64,000 nt of DNA from Sinorhizobium psoraleae (GTDB lineage: Bacteria; Pseudomonadota; Alphaproteobacteria; Rhizobiales; Rhizobiaceae). Positions 27,094 through 36,870 of this stretch are shown one piece after another. The position numbers and the translations under genes were made by a program. Every line of letters begins with the position of its first letter. Position 1 is the first letter of the stretch. The stretch is taken from the NCBI RefSeq assembly GCF_013283645.1, contig NZ_JABEKV010000002.1, positions 255,798 through 319,797 on the forward strand, given 5' to 3'. Under the pieces are notes generated by a model. The model saw only the letters and a program-made list of their open reading frames with translations. It was not told where the DNA came from and ran no database searches.

Positions 27094-27372
27094 GGCAAAC
27101 CTCTTCGTTTACCTCCCAAGCGAAAGATAGTTTAGCGACCGCTGCCCTACCAGCGTCAGGATAAGGCGGCAGCCATGCAACTAACGCATGACAGCGGACT
27201 TTCCCTCCCTCATCATGCCTATTCCATAGGCAAATGCATGAAGAACGTATCCGTCGGAACAACTGCCATCCATATATGCGGCTTGAACGACGCGCGACTC
27301 GATCGCACGAACGGGCCATCCCCGCCGAGAAATCGCAGTGCTGGCCGGCCTCTTTGCAGCTTTTTGACGTGC

Positions 27373-29598
27373 CTATTCGAACAGCCGCTTGACCATGGAA
27401 ATGCTCGGCAACTCTTTGAGCTGTGCGATCAGATGGTTCAACTGACGCAGATCCCAGACTTCCAGGTCGAATTGCAGCTCGCTGAAATCCGCCGCGACTC
27501 GCCCCATGGAAAGCGTGCGGATGTTGACGTCGGTCGTCGCGATCGCCTGCGCGATCTCCGCCAGTGTGCCGGGCTCGTTCAGCGCACTGACCGCGATCCT
27601 TGCGATGAACCGGCTGCTGTTCGCTTCATCGAGGTCCCAGCGCACATCGATCCAGCGCTCCGGCTCGTCATCGAAGTTTTGCAGGATCGGCGACTGGATC
27701 GGATAGATGGTGATGCCCTTGTCGCTGTCCATGATGCCAACGATGCGGTCGCCCGGAACAGCGCCGGCCGGGCTGAAGTGCACCTCGGCATTGCCGGAAA
27801 GGCCACGGATCGGCAAAGCTTCAGGGCCCTCGACCTGTTGCGCTCCGACCGTCTCTTTCGAACGGCCGGGAAGCTTGAAGACCATGCCTGCGGCGCTGCG
27901 CATGTTGAACCAGCCGTCGTCCGCGCTGGGCTTCACCGTGACACGCTCGTCCTGATGATCGGGGAATACGGCGCGCAGGACGTCGAGCGAGGACAGCTCA
28001 CCCCGCCCGACCGCGGCGATCGCGTCCTCGACCTCTTTTTGCCCGAGCCTGTGCAGGGCCGGCTTCAGCGCCTCGCGCGAAAAACTCTTGCCGGCACGTT
28101 CGAAAGTCCGCTCAAGAATACGGTAGCCGAGACCGGCATACTGCTTGCGGACGGCCGCACGCGTCGCGCGACGGATAGCGGCACGCGCCTTGCCGGTAAC
28201 GACGATTTCCTCCCAGGCGGGCGGCGGCACCTGAATGCCGGAACGGATGATCTCCACCTCGTCACCGTTGTTGAGACGCGTGACCAAGGGCATGATGCGG
28301 CCGTTGATCTTCGCGCCGACGCAGGTATCGCCGATGTTCGTATGCACGGCATAGGCAAAATCGATCGGCGTAGCGCCGCGTGGCAGCGCGATCAACTGCC
28401 CCTTGGGCGTGAAACAGAATACCTGATCCTGAAACAGCTCGAGTTTCGTGTGTTCCAGGAACTCCTCGGGATTGTCGCCTTCGGCCAGCGACCCGATCGT
28501 GCGGCGAAGCCAGGAATAGGCGTTCGATGTGGGTGATCGCGGCGCATCCGTCGCCACGGCGTCACGATCCTTGTAAAGGGCATGCGCCGCAATACCATAT
28601 TCCGCAATGTCGTGCATGCGTTTCGTGCGGATCTGCAGCTCGATGCGCTGGCGTGACGGGCCAATGATCGTCGTGTGAAGCGATTGGTAGTCGTTCTGCT
28701 TCGGCGTCGAGATATAATCCTTGAAGCGTCCCGGCACGACGCGCCAGCGTGTGTGCACGATGCCGAGCGCACGGTAGCACGAGGGAATGTCGTCGACGAT
28801 GATGCGGAAGCCCCAGACATCCGACAGCTGCTCGAAGGAAAGCGATTTTGACTGCATCTTGCGGAAGACCGAATAGGGCTTCTTCTGACGTCCCTTGACC
28901 AGCGCCTGCGTCAGGCCCTCGGCCTGCAGCAGTTCGCTCAATTCCTCCTCGATCTTCTTGATCAGGCCCTCGTTGCGCTCTGAGAGTTCCTGGAGTCGCC
29001 TGGTGACTGTTTCGTAGGCCTCCGGGTTGATATGGCGGAAAGCGAGATTTTCGAGTTCCTCGCGCATGTCCTGCATGCCCATGCGCCCGGCCAGCGGCGC
29101 ATAGATGTCCATCGTCTCTTCGGAAATGCGCGCGCGCTTCTCCGGCGACATGTGGTCGAGCGTGCGCATGTTGTGCAGGCGATCGGCAAGCTTGACGAGG
29201 AGAACGCGGACGTCGTCCGAAATGGCAAGCAACAGCTTACGCAGGTTTTCCGCCTGCTTGGCCTTCTTGGTGACGAGATCGAGCTTCTTGATCTTCGTCA
29301 GCCCCTCGACCAGGGCACCGATGTCCTCGCCGAAGAGATCGTCGATTTCTTGCCGCGTCGCCGTCGTGTCCTCGATCGTATCGTGCAGCAGCGCAACGGC
29401 GATCGTGGACTCGTCCAGATGCATTTCGGTGAGAATGGCCGCCACCTCGAGGGGGTGGGAGATGTAGGGGTCGCCGCTTGCCCGTTTCTGTTGGCCGTGC
29501 TTCTGCATGGCGTAGACGTAAGCCTTGTTCAGCAGGGCTTCATTGACGTCGGGCTTGTATTTTTGCACGCGCTCAACGAGCTCGTATTGGCGCATCAT
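27373..29598 (-). CDS. rel: RelA/SpoT-type (p)ppGpp synthetase/hydrolase
   Basis: This 741-residue protein is the single bifunctional Rsh of alphaproteobacteria, making and degrading (p)ppGpp. The hydrolase site has His48, the HD pair His72-Asp73 and Glu76-Asp77 (LLHDTIEDT). The synthetase follows (GFRIIVDD, DYISTPKQNDYQSLHTTIIGP). The C-terminal half has a TGS domain (VFCFTPKGQLIALPRGATPIDFAYAVHTNIGD) and an ACT domain near the end (SALNEPGTLAEIAQAIATTDVNI). I chose MMRQYELVER at 29598 over the TTG-like start at 29643. It follows rpoZ on the same strand, so stringent-response enzyme and omega subunit are neighbours. Confidence 0.96.
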   Translation of the reverse strand: MMRQYELVERVQKYKPDVNEALLNKAYVYAMQKHGQQKRASGDPYISHPLEVAAILTEMHLDESTIAVALLHDTIEDTTATRQEIDDLFGEDIGALVEGLTKIKKLDLVTKKAKQAENLRKLLLAISDDVRVLLVKLADRLHNMRTLDHMSPEKRARISEETMDIYAPLAGRMGMQDMREELENLAFRHINPEAYETVTRRLQELSERNEGLIKKIEEELSELLQAEGLTQALVKGRQKKPYSVFRKMQSKSLSFEQLSDVWGFRIIVDDIPSCYRALGIVHTRWRVVPGRFKDYISTPKQNDYQSLHTTIIGPSRQRIELQIRTKRMHDIAEYGIAAHALYKDRDAVATDAPRSPTSNAYSWLRRTIGSLAEGDNPEEFLEHTKLELFQDQVFCFTPKGQLIALPRGATPIDFAYAVHTNIGDTCVGAKINGRIMPLVTRLNNGDEVEIIRSGIQVPPPAWEEIVVTGKARAAIRRATRAAVRKQYAGLGYRILERTFERAGKSFSREALKPALHRLGQKEVEDAIAAVGRGELSSLDVLRAVFPDHQDERVTVKPSADDGWFNMRSAAGMVFKLPGRSKETVGAQQVEGPEALPIRGLSGNAEVHFSPAGAVPGDRIVGIMDSDKGITIYPIQSPILQNFDDEPERWIDVRWDLDEANSSRFIARIAVSALNEPGTLAEIAQAIATTDVNIRTLSMGRVAADFSELQFDLEVWDLRQLNHLIAQLKELPSISMVKRLFE

Positions 29599-29665
29599 CC
29601 GCTGGCGGCTCCGTGGAAAAGACAAACAAAAAAAGTGCGCCAATCATAGGAGTGGCGCACTGCTT

Positions 29666-29693
29666 TGAAAACAGACCGGAACACACGTTCCGG
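29666..29693 (-). terminator. Hairpin after rpoZ
   Basis: On the minus strand CCGGAAC-GTGT-GTTCCGG is followed by TCTGTTTTC. It lies 9 bases past the rpoZ stop and 78 bases before the rel start, so it may reduce read-through into rel. Confidence 0.55.
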
Positions 29694-29701
29694 AACGGAT
29701 C

Positions 29702-30109
29702 TTAGTAGTCGTCGCTCTTTTCCGGAGGCACGAGTCCTTCGATACCTGCAAGCAGTTCCTCTTCGGACATGCGGTCGAAGGTCAGCGCTTCCGGCTGATC
29801 TTCCTCTTCCGCCGCATCCGCGAAAGCGGCGGCGGCTTCCGGCTGCGTCAGCGAAGCCGGATCCGGCTCGGGTTCGTCCACTTCGACATGCTTCTGCAGC
29901 GAGTGGATCAGGTCCTCCTTCAGATCGCCGGGCGAAAGGGTCTCGTCAGCGATCTCGCGCAATGCAACGACGGGGTTCTTGTCGTTGTCGCGATCAACGG
30001 TGATAGCGGCACCCTGCGAAATTAGGCGTGCGCGGTGGCTGGCGAGCAGAACGAGTTCGAAACGGTTGTCGACTTTGTCAATGCAGTCTTCGACGGTGAC
30101 GCGGGCCAT
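29702..30109 (-). CDS. rpoZ: RNA polymerase omega subunit
   Basis: This 135-residue protein starts [34 protein letters not shown], the omega signature that helps fold beta-prime and forms a ppGpp site. The acidic C-terminal tail ([30 protein letters not shown] composition) is typical of rhizobial omega. ATG 30109 follows AAAGGACA. Upstream is an AT-rich stretch with the promoter. Confidence 0.95.
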   Translation of the reverse strand: MARVTVEDCIDKVDNRFELVLLASHRARLISQGAAITVDRDNDKNPVVALREIADETLSPGDLKEDLIHSLQKHVEVDEPEPDPASLTQPEAAAAFADAAEEEDQPEALTFDRMSEEELLAGIEGLVPPEKSDDY

Positions 30110-30579
30110 AGCCTGTCCTTTGCGACTCAAAGCGCGGCGGCGTTGCCGCTGCACAGATTAAACGACACGAGACCGGAACAGCCGTCGGTTGACGACTTCA
30201 TCAGCTCCGATTTCTGGAATTATCCGCCCGGATACAATCAAAACAGCATAAGTTCAAGTTTTTCCTGCATTCAGTGCTCACATCACCCAGTGACACATGG
30301 TAGAATATGACGCCTGGGCGCCGCAAGTGTTGGCCACATATGCTGATTGCATTGCGCAATGCGCTAATCGAATTTGCAGCGGCAATCGCAAATTGAGGTG
30401 TGGACCAACTGCAGCAACTGCTAAAACTAGCTATATGCGTCGTGCGCTGGTTGGATTAATGCGTGGTATAACCTACATTATTTGCAATATCAGCAATTAT
30501 TAATGTAATCCACCTATTTTCTGCGCACCCTTCGGTCGGAAGGTTCAAGATGCGCCGGGCATGGAAAAAGGAAATTACG
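30110..30579. other. AT-rich gene-free stretch between rpoZ and the NYN gene
   Basis: This is the lowest-GC part of this region, especially 30300-30540. One 68-codon frame (30297-30503) lacks a ribosome site and family likeness. The stretch should hold divergent promoters for rpoZ and the NYN gene, with an imperfect dyad near 30475-30505 (ACATTATTTGC with GCAATTATTAATGT). Confidence 0.5.
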
Positions 30580-31158
30580 ATGTTCGATCCCCGCGAGAAA
30601 ATCGCACTTTTCATTGACGGCGCCAATCTCTACGCCGCGTCGAAAAGCCTCGGCTTCGACATCGACTATCGCAAGCTGCTGAAAGCTTTCCAGAAACGCG
30701 GATACCTGCTCAGGGCCTACTATTACACCGCGCTTATCGAAGATCAGGAATATTCGTCGATCCGTCCTCTGATCGATTGGCTGGACTACAATGGCTACAA
30801 GGTCATCACCAAGCCGGCCAAGGAATTCACCGACTCGCTCGGGCGACGCAAGATCAAGGGCAACATGGATATCGAGTTGGCGATCGACGCTATGGAGCAG
30901 TCCGAGACGGTCGATCATCTCGTCATCTTCTCGGGTGACGGCGACTTCACCACGCTGGTCGAAGCGCTGCAGCGCAAGGGCCGCAAGGTTTCCGTGGTCT
31001 CGACCATGTCGACCCAACCGCCGATGATAGCCGACGATCTGCGACGCCAGGCGGATCATTTCATCGATCTCGTGACACTCAGAGGCGAGATCGGCCGTGA
31101 GCCCTCGGAACGCACACCGCGTCCGGTCGAACCCGTCGCAGACGACGTCGAACTTTAA
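30580..31158 (+). CDS. NYN domain (LabA/DUF88) protein
   Basis: This 192-residue protein is a PIN-like NYN nuclease fold of the LabA group. Acidic residues that would hold a metal are seen in IALFIDGANLYAA, NMDIELAIDAM and VIFSGDGDFTTLV. The C-terminus is a short Pro/Glu-rich tail. Family members process or bind RNA, and the rhizobial protein has no firm role. I chose ATG 30580 (MFDPREKIAL), which has an AAAGGAAATTACG site; the ATG at 30550 adds ten residues. It is divergent from rpoZ and convergent with smpB. Confidence 0.9.
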   Translation: MFDPREKIALFIDGANLYAASKSLGFDIDYRKLLKAFQKRGYLLRAYYYTALIEDQEYSSIRPLIDWLDYNGYKVITKPAKEFTDSLGRRKIKGNMDIELAIDAMEQSETVDHLVIFSGDGDFTTLVEALQRKGRKVSVVSTMSTQPPMIADDLRRQADHFIDLVTLRGEIGREPSERTPRPVEPVADDVEL

Positions 31159-31207
31159 GAATTCGAGCCCATGCAGGGGCGGCGCGAGCGCGCCTCACCC
31201 GGCCGGA

Positions 31208-31258
31208 TCAGCCGCGCTCTTTAGTCAGCCGCGCTCTTTAGTCAGCCGCGCTCCTTGA
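31208..31258. repeat. 17-bp tandem repeat covering the smpB stop codon
   Basis: TCAGCCGCGCTCTTTAG occurs at 31208-31224 and 31225-31241, and a near copy starts at 31242 with the last codons and stop of smpB. So the smpB 3' end has been duplicated twice downstream, each copy carrying a stop in frame. Confidence 0.9.
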
Positions 31259-31721
31259 GCAGGCGGTTCTTCTGCCGATTCCAGTCGCGTTCCTTGGAGG
31301 TCTCACGCTTGTCGTGCAGCTTCTTGCCCTTGCCCAGGGCAAGCTCCAGCTTCGCCCGCCCGCGGTCGTTGAAATAGATCCGCAACGGAATCAGTGACAT
31401 GCCTTCACGGTTGACGGCGCCCTGCAGCCGGTTCACTTCCCGCTTCGACAACAGCAGTTTGCGACGCCGACGGGTTTCGTGGTTGAAACGGTTGGCCTGC
31501 AAATATTCCGGTAGATAGGAATTGATCAGCCAGATTTCGCCGCCTTCGTCGGTCGCGTAGGATTCCGATATATTGGCCTTTCCTTCGCGCAACGACTTGA
31601 CCTCCGTGCCGGTCAGCACGAGACCGGCCTCGTAGGTATCGATGATCTCGTAGTTGAAGCGGGCCTTGCGGTTCTCCGCCACGACTTTCTTGACCGTGCG
31701 CTCGCTGCCTTTGGGGGCCAT
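31242..31721 (-). CDS. smpB: SsrA-binding protein SmpB
   Basis: This 159-residue protein binds tmRNA and brings it to stalled ribosomes. It has the family segments [64 protein letters not shown] and the basic tail [30 protein letters not shown]. Its ATG overlaps the dapA stop by one base (TGATG), so the two are coupled. The gene end carries a tandem 17-bp repeat. Confidence 0.96.
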   Translation of the reverse strand: MAPKGSERTVKKVVAENRKARFNYEIIDTYEAGLVLTGTEVKSLREGKANISESYATDEGGEIWLINSYLPEYLQANRFNHETRRRRKLLLSKREVNRLQGAVNREGMSLIPLRIYFNDRGRAKLELALGKGKKLHDKRETSKERDWNRQKNRLLKERG

Positions 31722-32605
31722 CAGTTCAACAATCCCGCATGCCGGAGCGCCGCATCGATCGCTTCCTCCGTGCCCGGCTCGAGCGTCGCCAACAGCGGCG
31801 AACGAACGGCGCGACTCATCCGCCCGAGGCGATGAAGCGCATATTTGGCGCCGCAAAGGCCGGGCTCCATGAAGATAGCCTTGTGGAGCGGCATCAATTT
31901 GTCCTGATACTCCAGCGCCTTTGCGAATTCACCGGCAAGTGTCGCTTCCTGGAATTCCGCGCAAAGGCGCGGCGCGACGTTGGCTGTGACGGAAATGCAG
32001 CCGACCCCGCCATGCGCGTTGAAGCCAAGGGCCGTCGCGTCCTCACCCGAAAGCTGCACGAACTCCTTGCCGCAGGCCATGCGCTGCTCGGAGACGCGCT
32101 CGATCTTGCCGGTCGCATCCTTGACGCCGACAATCGTCGGATAAGCCCTTGCCAGCGCAGCCATGGTCTCGACGCTCATGTCGACGACCGAGCGACCGGG
32201 AATATTGTAGATTACGATCGGCAGCTTCACGCTTTCGGCGATTGCAGCGTAGTGGGCAAAGAGGCCCTTCTGCGTCGGCTTGTTGTAATAGGGCGTCACG
32301 ACCAGAATGGCGTCGGCGCCGGCCTTTTCGGCATGCTGTGCAAGCTCGATTGCTTCGGTCGTGTTGTTCGAGCCGGCACCGGCAATCACGGGCACGCGCC
32401 TCGCCGCTGCTTCCACGCAGAGTTCGACAACCTTCTTGTGCTCGTCATGGGACAAGGTCGGCGATTCCCCGGTCGTGCCCACCGGCACCAGCCCATGGCT
32501 GCCTTCTTTTATCTGCCATTCCACATGCGCGACGAAACTATCCGCATCCACTGAGCCGGTGGCGGTGAACGGTGTTACGAGTGCGGGAATGGAACCCTGG
32601 AACAT
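31721..32605 (-). CDS. dapA: 4-hydroxy-tetrahydrodipicolinate synthase
   Basis: This 294-residue enzyme condenses pyruvate and aspartate semialdehyde for lysine and diaminopimelate. The TIM barrel shows [19 protein letters not shown], the Tyr segment [14 protein letters not shown] and the Schiff-base lysine in [16 protein letters not shown] 32605 ([13 protein letters not shown]) has an AGGAG site 7 bases away. It runs into smpB with one-base overlap, and the divergent lytic transglycosylase starts 292 bases away, which joins two cell wall genes at one spacer. Confidence 0.95.
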   Translation of the reverse strand: MFQGSIPALVTPFTATGSVDADSFVAHVEWQIKEGSHGLVPVGTTGESPTLSHDEHKKVVELCVEAAARRVPVIAGAGSNNTTEAIELAQHAEKAGADAILVVTPYYNKPTQKGLFAHYAAIAESVKLPIVIYNIPGRSVVDMSVETMAALARAYPTIVGVKDATGKIERVSEQRMACGKEFVQLSGEDATALGFNAHGGVGCISVTANVAPRLCAEFQEATLAGEFAKALEYQDKLMPLHKAIFMEPGLCGAKYALHRLGRMSRAVRSPLLATLEPGTEEAIDAALRHAGLLN

Positions 32606-32897
32606 GCACAACTCCTGACGGCCGCAAGGAGCACGAAACTCTCACGCTTTGGCCGCAATCGACGGTTAAAAAACTGCCGCACCATAATCATGTGAAGTGG
32701 TCGCGGCAAGCGTCGTGAAGACGCATTTCATGTCGGTTTTCACCCAAACGACAGCTCTAAGGCACTGCGGCGGTTGGAGCCAATGCTCGAGCGGGCCCCA
32801 TGAAGACACCGGACCCATGATTTGCGGTCATCGGCAAATGCCGCTAACTTTCGGCAAGCGGTCCGGCGGAGAACGAAGGGGAACACGGGGGCTCTTG

Positions 32898-34961
32898 ATG
32901 CGCAGACCACTCTTTCTGCCTGTAGTCATCATGGTCGGCGCCGCGGTGCTCGCTTCTTCGGCTCCCGCCAGCGAGACCCACCGGACAGCGGTACCGGCAA
33001 ACAGGCCTGATTCCCCCAGCAAGACGGGACGCGTTGCGGATGTCACGGCCGCAATATCCGCGGCCGTTGCGCCGATCGGCGCAGATTTAAAGACGGGCCT
33101 CGACGCGCTTTCCAATCGCGAGCCCGCCAAAGCAATCGCGGTTCGCGACGGCATGCCCTCGGGAACGCTCGAGCGCCACATCCTCACCTGGGCCATTGCC
33201 GTTTCAGGTCAGAAGGGCGTTCCATCCTACGAGATCGCCGAAGCACAACGGGAGCTTCAAGGCTGGCCCGGCTTGAAATTGCTGCGGGCGCATTCGGAAC
33301 GGGCGCTCTATCGCGAAAACCCGCCTGCCGCGGATGTGATCGCCGCCTTCGGCGCGACCCGGCCCGAGACGGCGGAGGGGACGATCATTCTCGCCCGGGC
33401 GCTCATGGCTCAAGGACAAAACGCAGCGGCGGCCAAGCATCTGCGAGCTACCTGGTTGAAAGACGCGCTCGACAAGGACACGGAAACAAAGATCCTCTCG
33501 GAATTTTCCGATCTACTGACCACCGCCGACCACAGGCGGCGCATGGAACTGCTGCTCTATCGCGCTCGCGTCGATCAGGCGGGGCGTTTCAGCGACCTCG
33601 GCAAGGCGCAATCGCTTTATCGCGCCTGGACAGCGGTTATCCGCAGCAGCGACAACGCGGCGGCGCTGATCAAGGCGGTCGACCTGTCGTGGCGCGATAG
33701 CCCCGCCTTTCTATTTCTCCGCATCGAGCATCTGCGCAAGCAGGACAAATACCAGGAAGCAGCCAAGCTTCTGGCCCAAATGCCGAAGGACAGCGAAGCT
33801 CTTGTCAATCCGGGCGAATGGTGGACGGAGCAGCGCATTGTCAGCCGCGGCCTGCTCGACGAAGGTGATTTCCGTGGCGCTTACCGCGTCGCCGCCAGCC
33901 ATGCGGCAACCGAAGCGACGGACATCGTGGACGCGGAGTTTCACGCCGGCTGGTACGCGCTTCGCGGCCTGGAAGACCCGGCAACTGCGGCAGGCCATTT
34001 CCGGAAGATACTGGAAGCGTCGACCCGGCCGATCTCAGCCTCGCGTGCCTGGTACTGGCTCGGACGCGCCGCCGAAGCGGGCGGCCCTGGCGATCCGAAG
34101 GAGCATCTTGCCAATGCGGCGCGCTATCACGGCACATTCTATGGCCAACTCGCAGCCGCGCGGCTCGGCCGCTCGGCGCTTGACGTAAGCTACCCCTCCC
34201 CCACGCCGGAGGATCGCATACGGTTCGAACGTCGAGAGGCCGTAAGGGCCATCTCCGGCCTGGATGCCGCCGGCCACGGCTGGCGTGCGGACAGCCTTTA
34301 TCGGTCGCTGGCCGAGGAACTGACCAGCCCCGGCGAACTCGCGATGCTTGCTGCGCGGGCGGAAGAAACAGGCGATCACCAGCTTTCGCTGCAAATCGGC
34401 AAGATTGCTTTCGCCCGAGGCGTCGATGTCGCCGCGCTTGCCTTTCCGATCGGAGTGATCCCGTCCAGCGCCGATATCACCGGTGCCGGCAAGGCGCTGG
34501 CCTATGCGATTGCCCGCCAGGAAAGCGCTTTCAATCCGGCCGCCGTCTCGGTCGCCAATGCCCGCGGACTGCTGCAGCTTCTGCCGGGCACCGCCAAGGG
34601 CGTCGCGAGCCGATTCGGCCTTGCCTATTCCAAGGACCGCCTGACGACTGATGCAGGCTACAATGCGACCCTGGGGGCGCACTATCTCGGCGAGCAAATC
34701 AACAGTTTTGGCGGTTCCTACATTCTGACGTTCATCGCCTATAATGCCGGCCCGCGCCGCGTGCCGGAATGGCTCGATCGTTATGGCGACCCCCGCGGCA
34801 AGCCAATCGATGACGTGGTGGACTGGATCGAACGCATTCCCTTCCAGGAAACGCGCAACTATGTCCAGCGGGTCATGGAGAACTATCAGGTCTACAAGTC
34901 CCGGTTGGGAGAGCCCGCCGACATCGTCGCGGATTTGAGAATGGGACGGCAATTGCCCTGA
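32898..34961 (+). CDS. Soluble lytic murein transglycosylase (Slt70-like)
   Basis: This 687-residue periplasmic enzyme cleaves peptidoglycan to 1,6-anhydro products. After a signal peptide ([22 protein letters not shown]) comes a long helical superhelix ring of about 500 residues, then the lysozyme-like domain with the catalytic glutamate in [21 protein letters not shown] and the blocks LLQLLPGTA and [17 protein letters not shown]. The start at 32898 is set by the signal peptide, although the site before it is only a G-run. It is divergent from dapA. Confidence 0.92.
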   Translation: MRRPLFLPVVIMVGAAVLASSAPASETHRTAVPANRPDSPSKTGRVADVTAAISAAVAPIGADLKTGLDALSNREPAKAIAVRDGMPSGTLERHILTWAIAVSGQKGVPSYEIAEAQRELQGWPGLKLLRAHSERALYRENPPAADVIAAFGATRPETAEGTIILARALMAQGQNAAAAKHLRATWLKDALDKDTETKILSEFSDLLTTADHRRRMELLLYRARVDQAGRFSDLGKAQSLYRAWTAVIRSSDNAAALIKAVDLSWRDSPAFLFLRIEHLRKQDKYQEAAKLLAQMPKDSEALVNPGEWWTEQRIVSRGLLDEGDFRGAYRVAASHAATEATDIVDAEFHAGWYALRGLEDPATAAGHFRKILEASTRPISASRAWYWLGRAAEAGGPGDPKEHLANAARYHGTFYGQLAAARLGRSALDVSYPSPTPEDRIRFERREAVRAISGLDAAGHGWRADSLYRSLAEELTSPGELAMLAARAEETGDHQLSLQIGKIAFARGVDVAALAFPIGVIPSSADITGAGKALAYAIARQESAFNPAAVSVANARGLLQLLPGTAKGVASRFGLAYSKDRLTTDAGYNATLGAHYLGEQINSFGGSYILTFIAYNAGPRRVPEWLDRYGDPRGKPIDDVVDWIERIPFQETRNYVQRVMENYQVYKSRLGEPADIVADLRMGRQLP

Positions 34962-35106
34962 GTTCAATCGACTTTGGCCCCTTGTCCCCCGGCGAAAGGC
35001 GCGATCAAATGGTCGTGATCGGTCGCCGGAACATGGCACAAAATGCGGTCCCAACCATTTTCTTCCGGAAGGGATGCGTTTGTCTCGAAAGGAAATGGTG
35101 AAGCCA

Positions 35107-35589
35107 ATGAAGACGTTAGCAATTGTCGCCCTGTCGCTGGCGACGGCGATAAGCAGCGTTCCGCCCGCAGAGGCATTTCCGATCGCTCCGGCGGTAAAGC
35201 CGCAAGCCACGGACATCCAGCACGTGCAGTTCTCTTACGAGCGCGGTGAGCATGCTAAGGGCGTGTGCCGCTTGCCTTCGTGCCGACGCGATTATCGTGA
35301 GTCTCGGCGTGGCTATCGTGACTATCGCCGCAGTTTCTATCGCGATCGCTATCGTGATCGCCGCTACCGCCGCTACTATCGCGACGATGACAACGATTTC
35401 GGCGCGTTCATTGGCGGCCTGGCGACCGGCGCGATCGTCGGTGGCGTGCTGAGCCAGCGACCGAGATATTCCGGCGGCAACGCCCATACTGAGTGGTGCT
35501 ATGCACGTTACCGGTCCTATCGGGCCTGGGATAACACCTTTCAGCCGTATGGCGGTCCCCGTCGCCAGTGCTATTCGCCCTACAGCTAA
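35107..35589 (+). CDS. BA14K family protein, Arg/Tyr-rich
   Basis: This 160-residue exported protein has a signal peptide ([21 protein letters not shown]) and a highly basic middle made of RDY and RRYR-type short units (residues about 60-95). A glycine-rich hydrophobic segment ([16 protein letters not shown]) and the C-terminal BA14K block [20 protein letters not shown] follow. BA14K proteins of Brucella and rhizobia are lectin-like or immunogenic, and the role is open. ATG 35107 starts the signal peptide; ATG 35095 is also possible. Confidence 0.87.
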   Translation: MKTLAIVALSLATAISSVPPAEAFPIAPAVKPQATDIQHVQFSYERGEHAKGVCRLPSCRRDYRESRRGYRDYRRSFYRDRYRDRRYRRYYRDDDNDFGAFIGGLATGAIVGGVLSQRPRYSGGNAHTEWCYARYRSYRAWDNTFQPYGGPRRQCYSPYS

Positions 35590-35608
35590 GGCACCTCACC
35601 GGGCCATA

Positions 35609-35643
35609 GTCATTTCACTGCTTCATTGAAGCGGTGAAATGAC
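35609..35643. terminator. 17-bp near-perfect hairpin after the BA14K gene
   Basis: GTCATTTCACTGCTTCA (35609-35625) and TGAAGCGGTGAAATGAC (35627-35643) pair over 17 bases with one wobble and a one-base loop. It lies 19 bases past the BA14K stop. A T tract is lacking, so it is a hairpin of uncertain function that may end transcription. Confidence 0.55.
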
Positions 35644-35661
35644 CTGACTCCTTGAAACTGC

Positions 35662-35707
35662 GCAACTTCGGACGGAAAACCGCTACACGCCTTTGCTGGA
35701 AATGTGC
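35662..35707. repeat. 44-bp-class palindromic element, diverged copy
   Basis: GCAACTTCGGACGGAAAACCG to a right end GGAAATGTGC matches the elements at 43875-43918 and 58409-58452 at their core (CGGACGGA-AACCG). This copy is the most diverged and lies 171 bases before the hydrolase start. Confidence 0.6.
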
Positions 35708-35878
35708 CAATTCCGGGCTCTCCGCCAGCGTATAATTGCGCGCGAAGTGACGCGCAGCTGCGCGGGACGATCCGGCCCCTAAAGTGACAATCTTCCGGTT
35801 TGATAAAGTCCCTTTGCCGGCTTGCCGTCGCACATACAGAAGCTACGATTCACTCCCCGCGACCGAATGGAGTCGATC

Positions 35879-36760
35879 ATGGACCGGAGTGAATTTCGGG
35901 AACATCTCTTTCGAGGACAGGATGGCCTGCAGCTTTATGCCAGGTCCTACGGCCTCGCAGCATCGTCAGGTGGTACAAAGGTTCCCGTCGTCTGTTTGCC
36001 TGGCCTGACACGCAACAGCCGCGACTTTCACGAGCTCGCGGGCTTTCTCGCCTCCCCGGCGGGAGGCGGACATTTCGTCATCTCTCTTGATTCCCGTGGG
36101 CGTGGTCGTTCGGAGCGCGACGACGACAAACGCCGTTACACTGTCGCCATGGAAACCTTGGATCTCATCGCCGCCTGCGCGCATTTCGGTGTCGAGAGGG
36201 CAATTTTCATCGGCACATCGCGCGGCGGCCTGATCCTGCATCATCTCGTGGGCCTCGCCCCTACCTTGATCGCAGCCGTCATTCTCAACGACATCGGCCC
36301 GGTCATTGAAATCGAGGGGCTGCTTCGAATCCGGGACTACCTCAACGCAGCGACCGGGCCGGCAAGCTGGCTTGCGGCACCTCGCTATCTGCAATCCATA
36401 CATGGGGCAGATTTCCCGATCCTTCGTGACGACGATTGGCACGGGATGGCGAAGGCGATCTATCGCGACGAAGGCGGACTCCCGGTCGCCGACTTCGATC
36501 CGGCGATCGCGGCGCAACTGCGGCCGCTTACCGCCGATACCTCACTGCCGGACCTTTGGCCGCAATTCGATGCGCTCGCCGGGCTGCCGATGATGGTCGT
36601 TCGTGGCGAGCACTCCAGCCTCCTGTCCGAGATCACAGTCGGGGAAATGAAGCATCGCCATCCAGACTTGGTGACAGTGACAGCGATCGGACAGGGCCAT
36701 GCACCGCTTCTGCATCTCGATGGCCCGAGACAGGCTATAGCGGCTTTTGTTCGACGGTAG
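35879..36760 (+). CDS. Alpha/beta hydrolase
   Basis: This 293-residue protein has the alpha/beta hydrolase fold. The nucleophile elbow is GTSRGGLI, the oxyanion strand is VVCLPGLTRNSRDF, the acid follows MMVVRGEHSSLLSE, and the catalytic His is in GQGHAPLLH. Esterase, lactonase or haloperoxidase-like activity is possible and the substrate cannot be read. ATG 35879 (MDRSEFREHLF) has a GGAG site; ATG 35867 adds four residues. It converges on the porin gene, with a strong hairpin between them. Confidence 0.85.
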   Translation: MDRSEFREHLFRGQDGLQLYARSYGLAASSGGTKVPVVCLPGLTRNSRDFHELAGFLASPAGGGHFVISLDSRGRGRSERDDDKRRYTVAMETLDLIAACAHFGVERAIFIGTSRGGLILHHLVGLAPTLIAAVILNDIGPVIEIEGLLRIRDYLNAATGPASWLAAPRYLQSIHGADFPILRDDDWHGMAKAIYRDEGGLPVADFDPAIAAQLRPLTADTSLPDLWPQFDALAGLPMMVVRGEHSSLLSEITVGEMKHRHPDLVTVTAIGQGHAPLLHLDGPRQAIAAFVRR

Positions 36761-36815
36761 ACCAGCTCGCCGACGGCAGAGCGGAAACACTCTCCCCGCA
36801 ACAGGCCCTAAAAAT

Positions 36816-36846
36816 GGAAAAGCCCGGCTCGAGAGCCGGGCTTTCC
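36816..36846. terminator. Bidirectional terminator between hydrolase and porin genes
   Basis: GGAAAAGCCCGGCTC (36816-36830) and GAGCCGGGCTTTCC (36833-36846) pair with a two-base loop. A or T runs at both ends make it work on either strand, ending the convergent hydrolase and porin transcripts. Confidence 0.85.
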
Positions 36847-36870
36847 CTAACTGACCGAGGTCAGGCCAGA

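Noticed and set aside
30297..30503. 68-codon frame in the AT-rich spacer
   Set aside because: No Shine-Dalgarno, many cysteines and no family; judged chance.
31199..31258. CRISPR-like array at the smpB end
   Set aside because: The repeats are directly tandem with no spacers, so this is a short tandem duplication.
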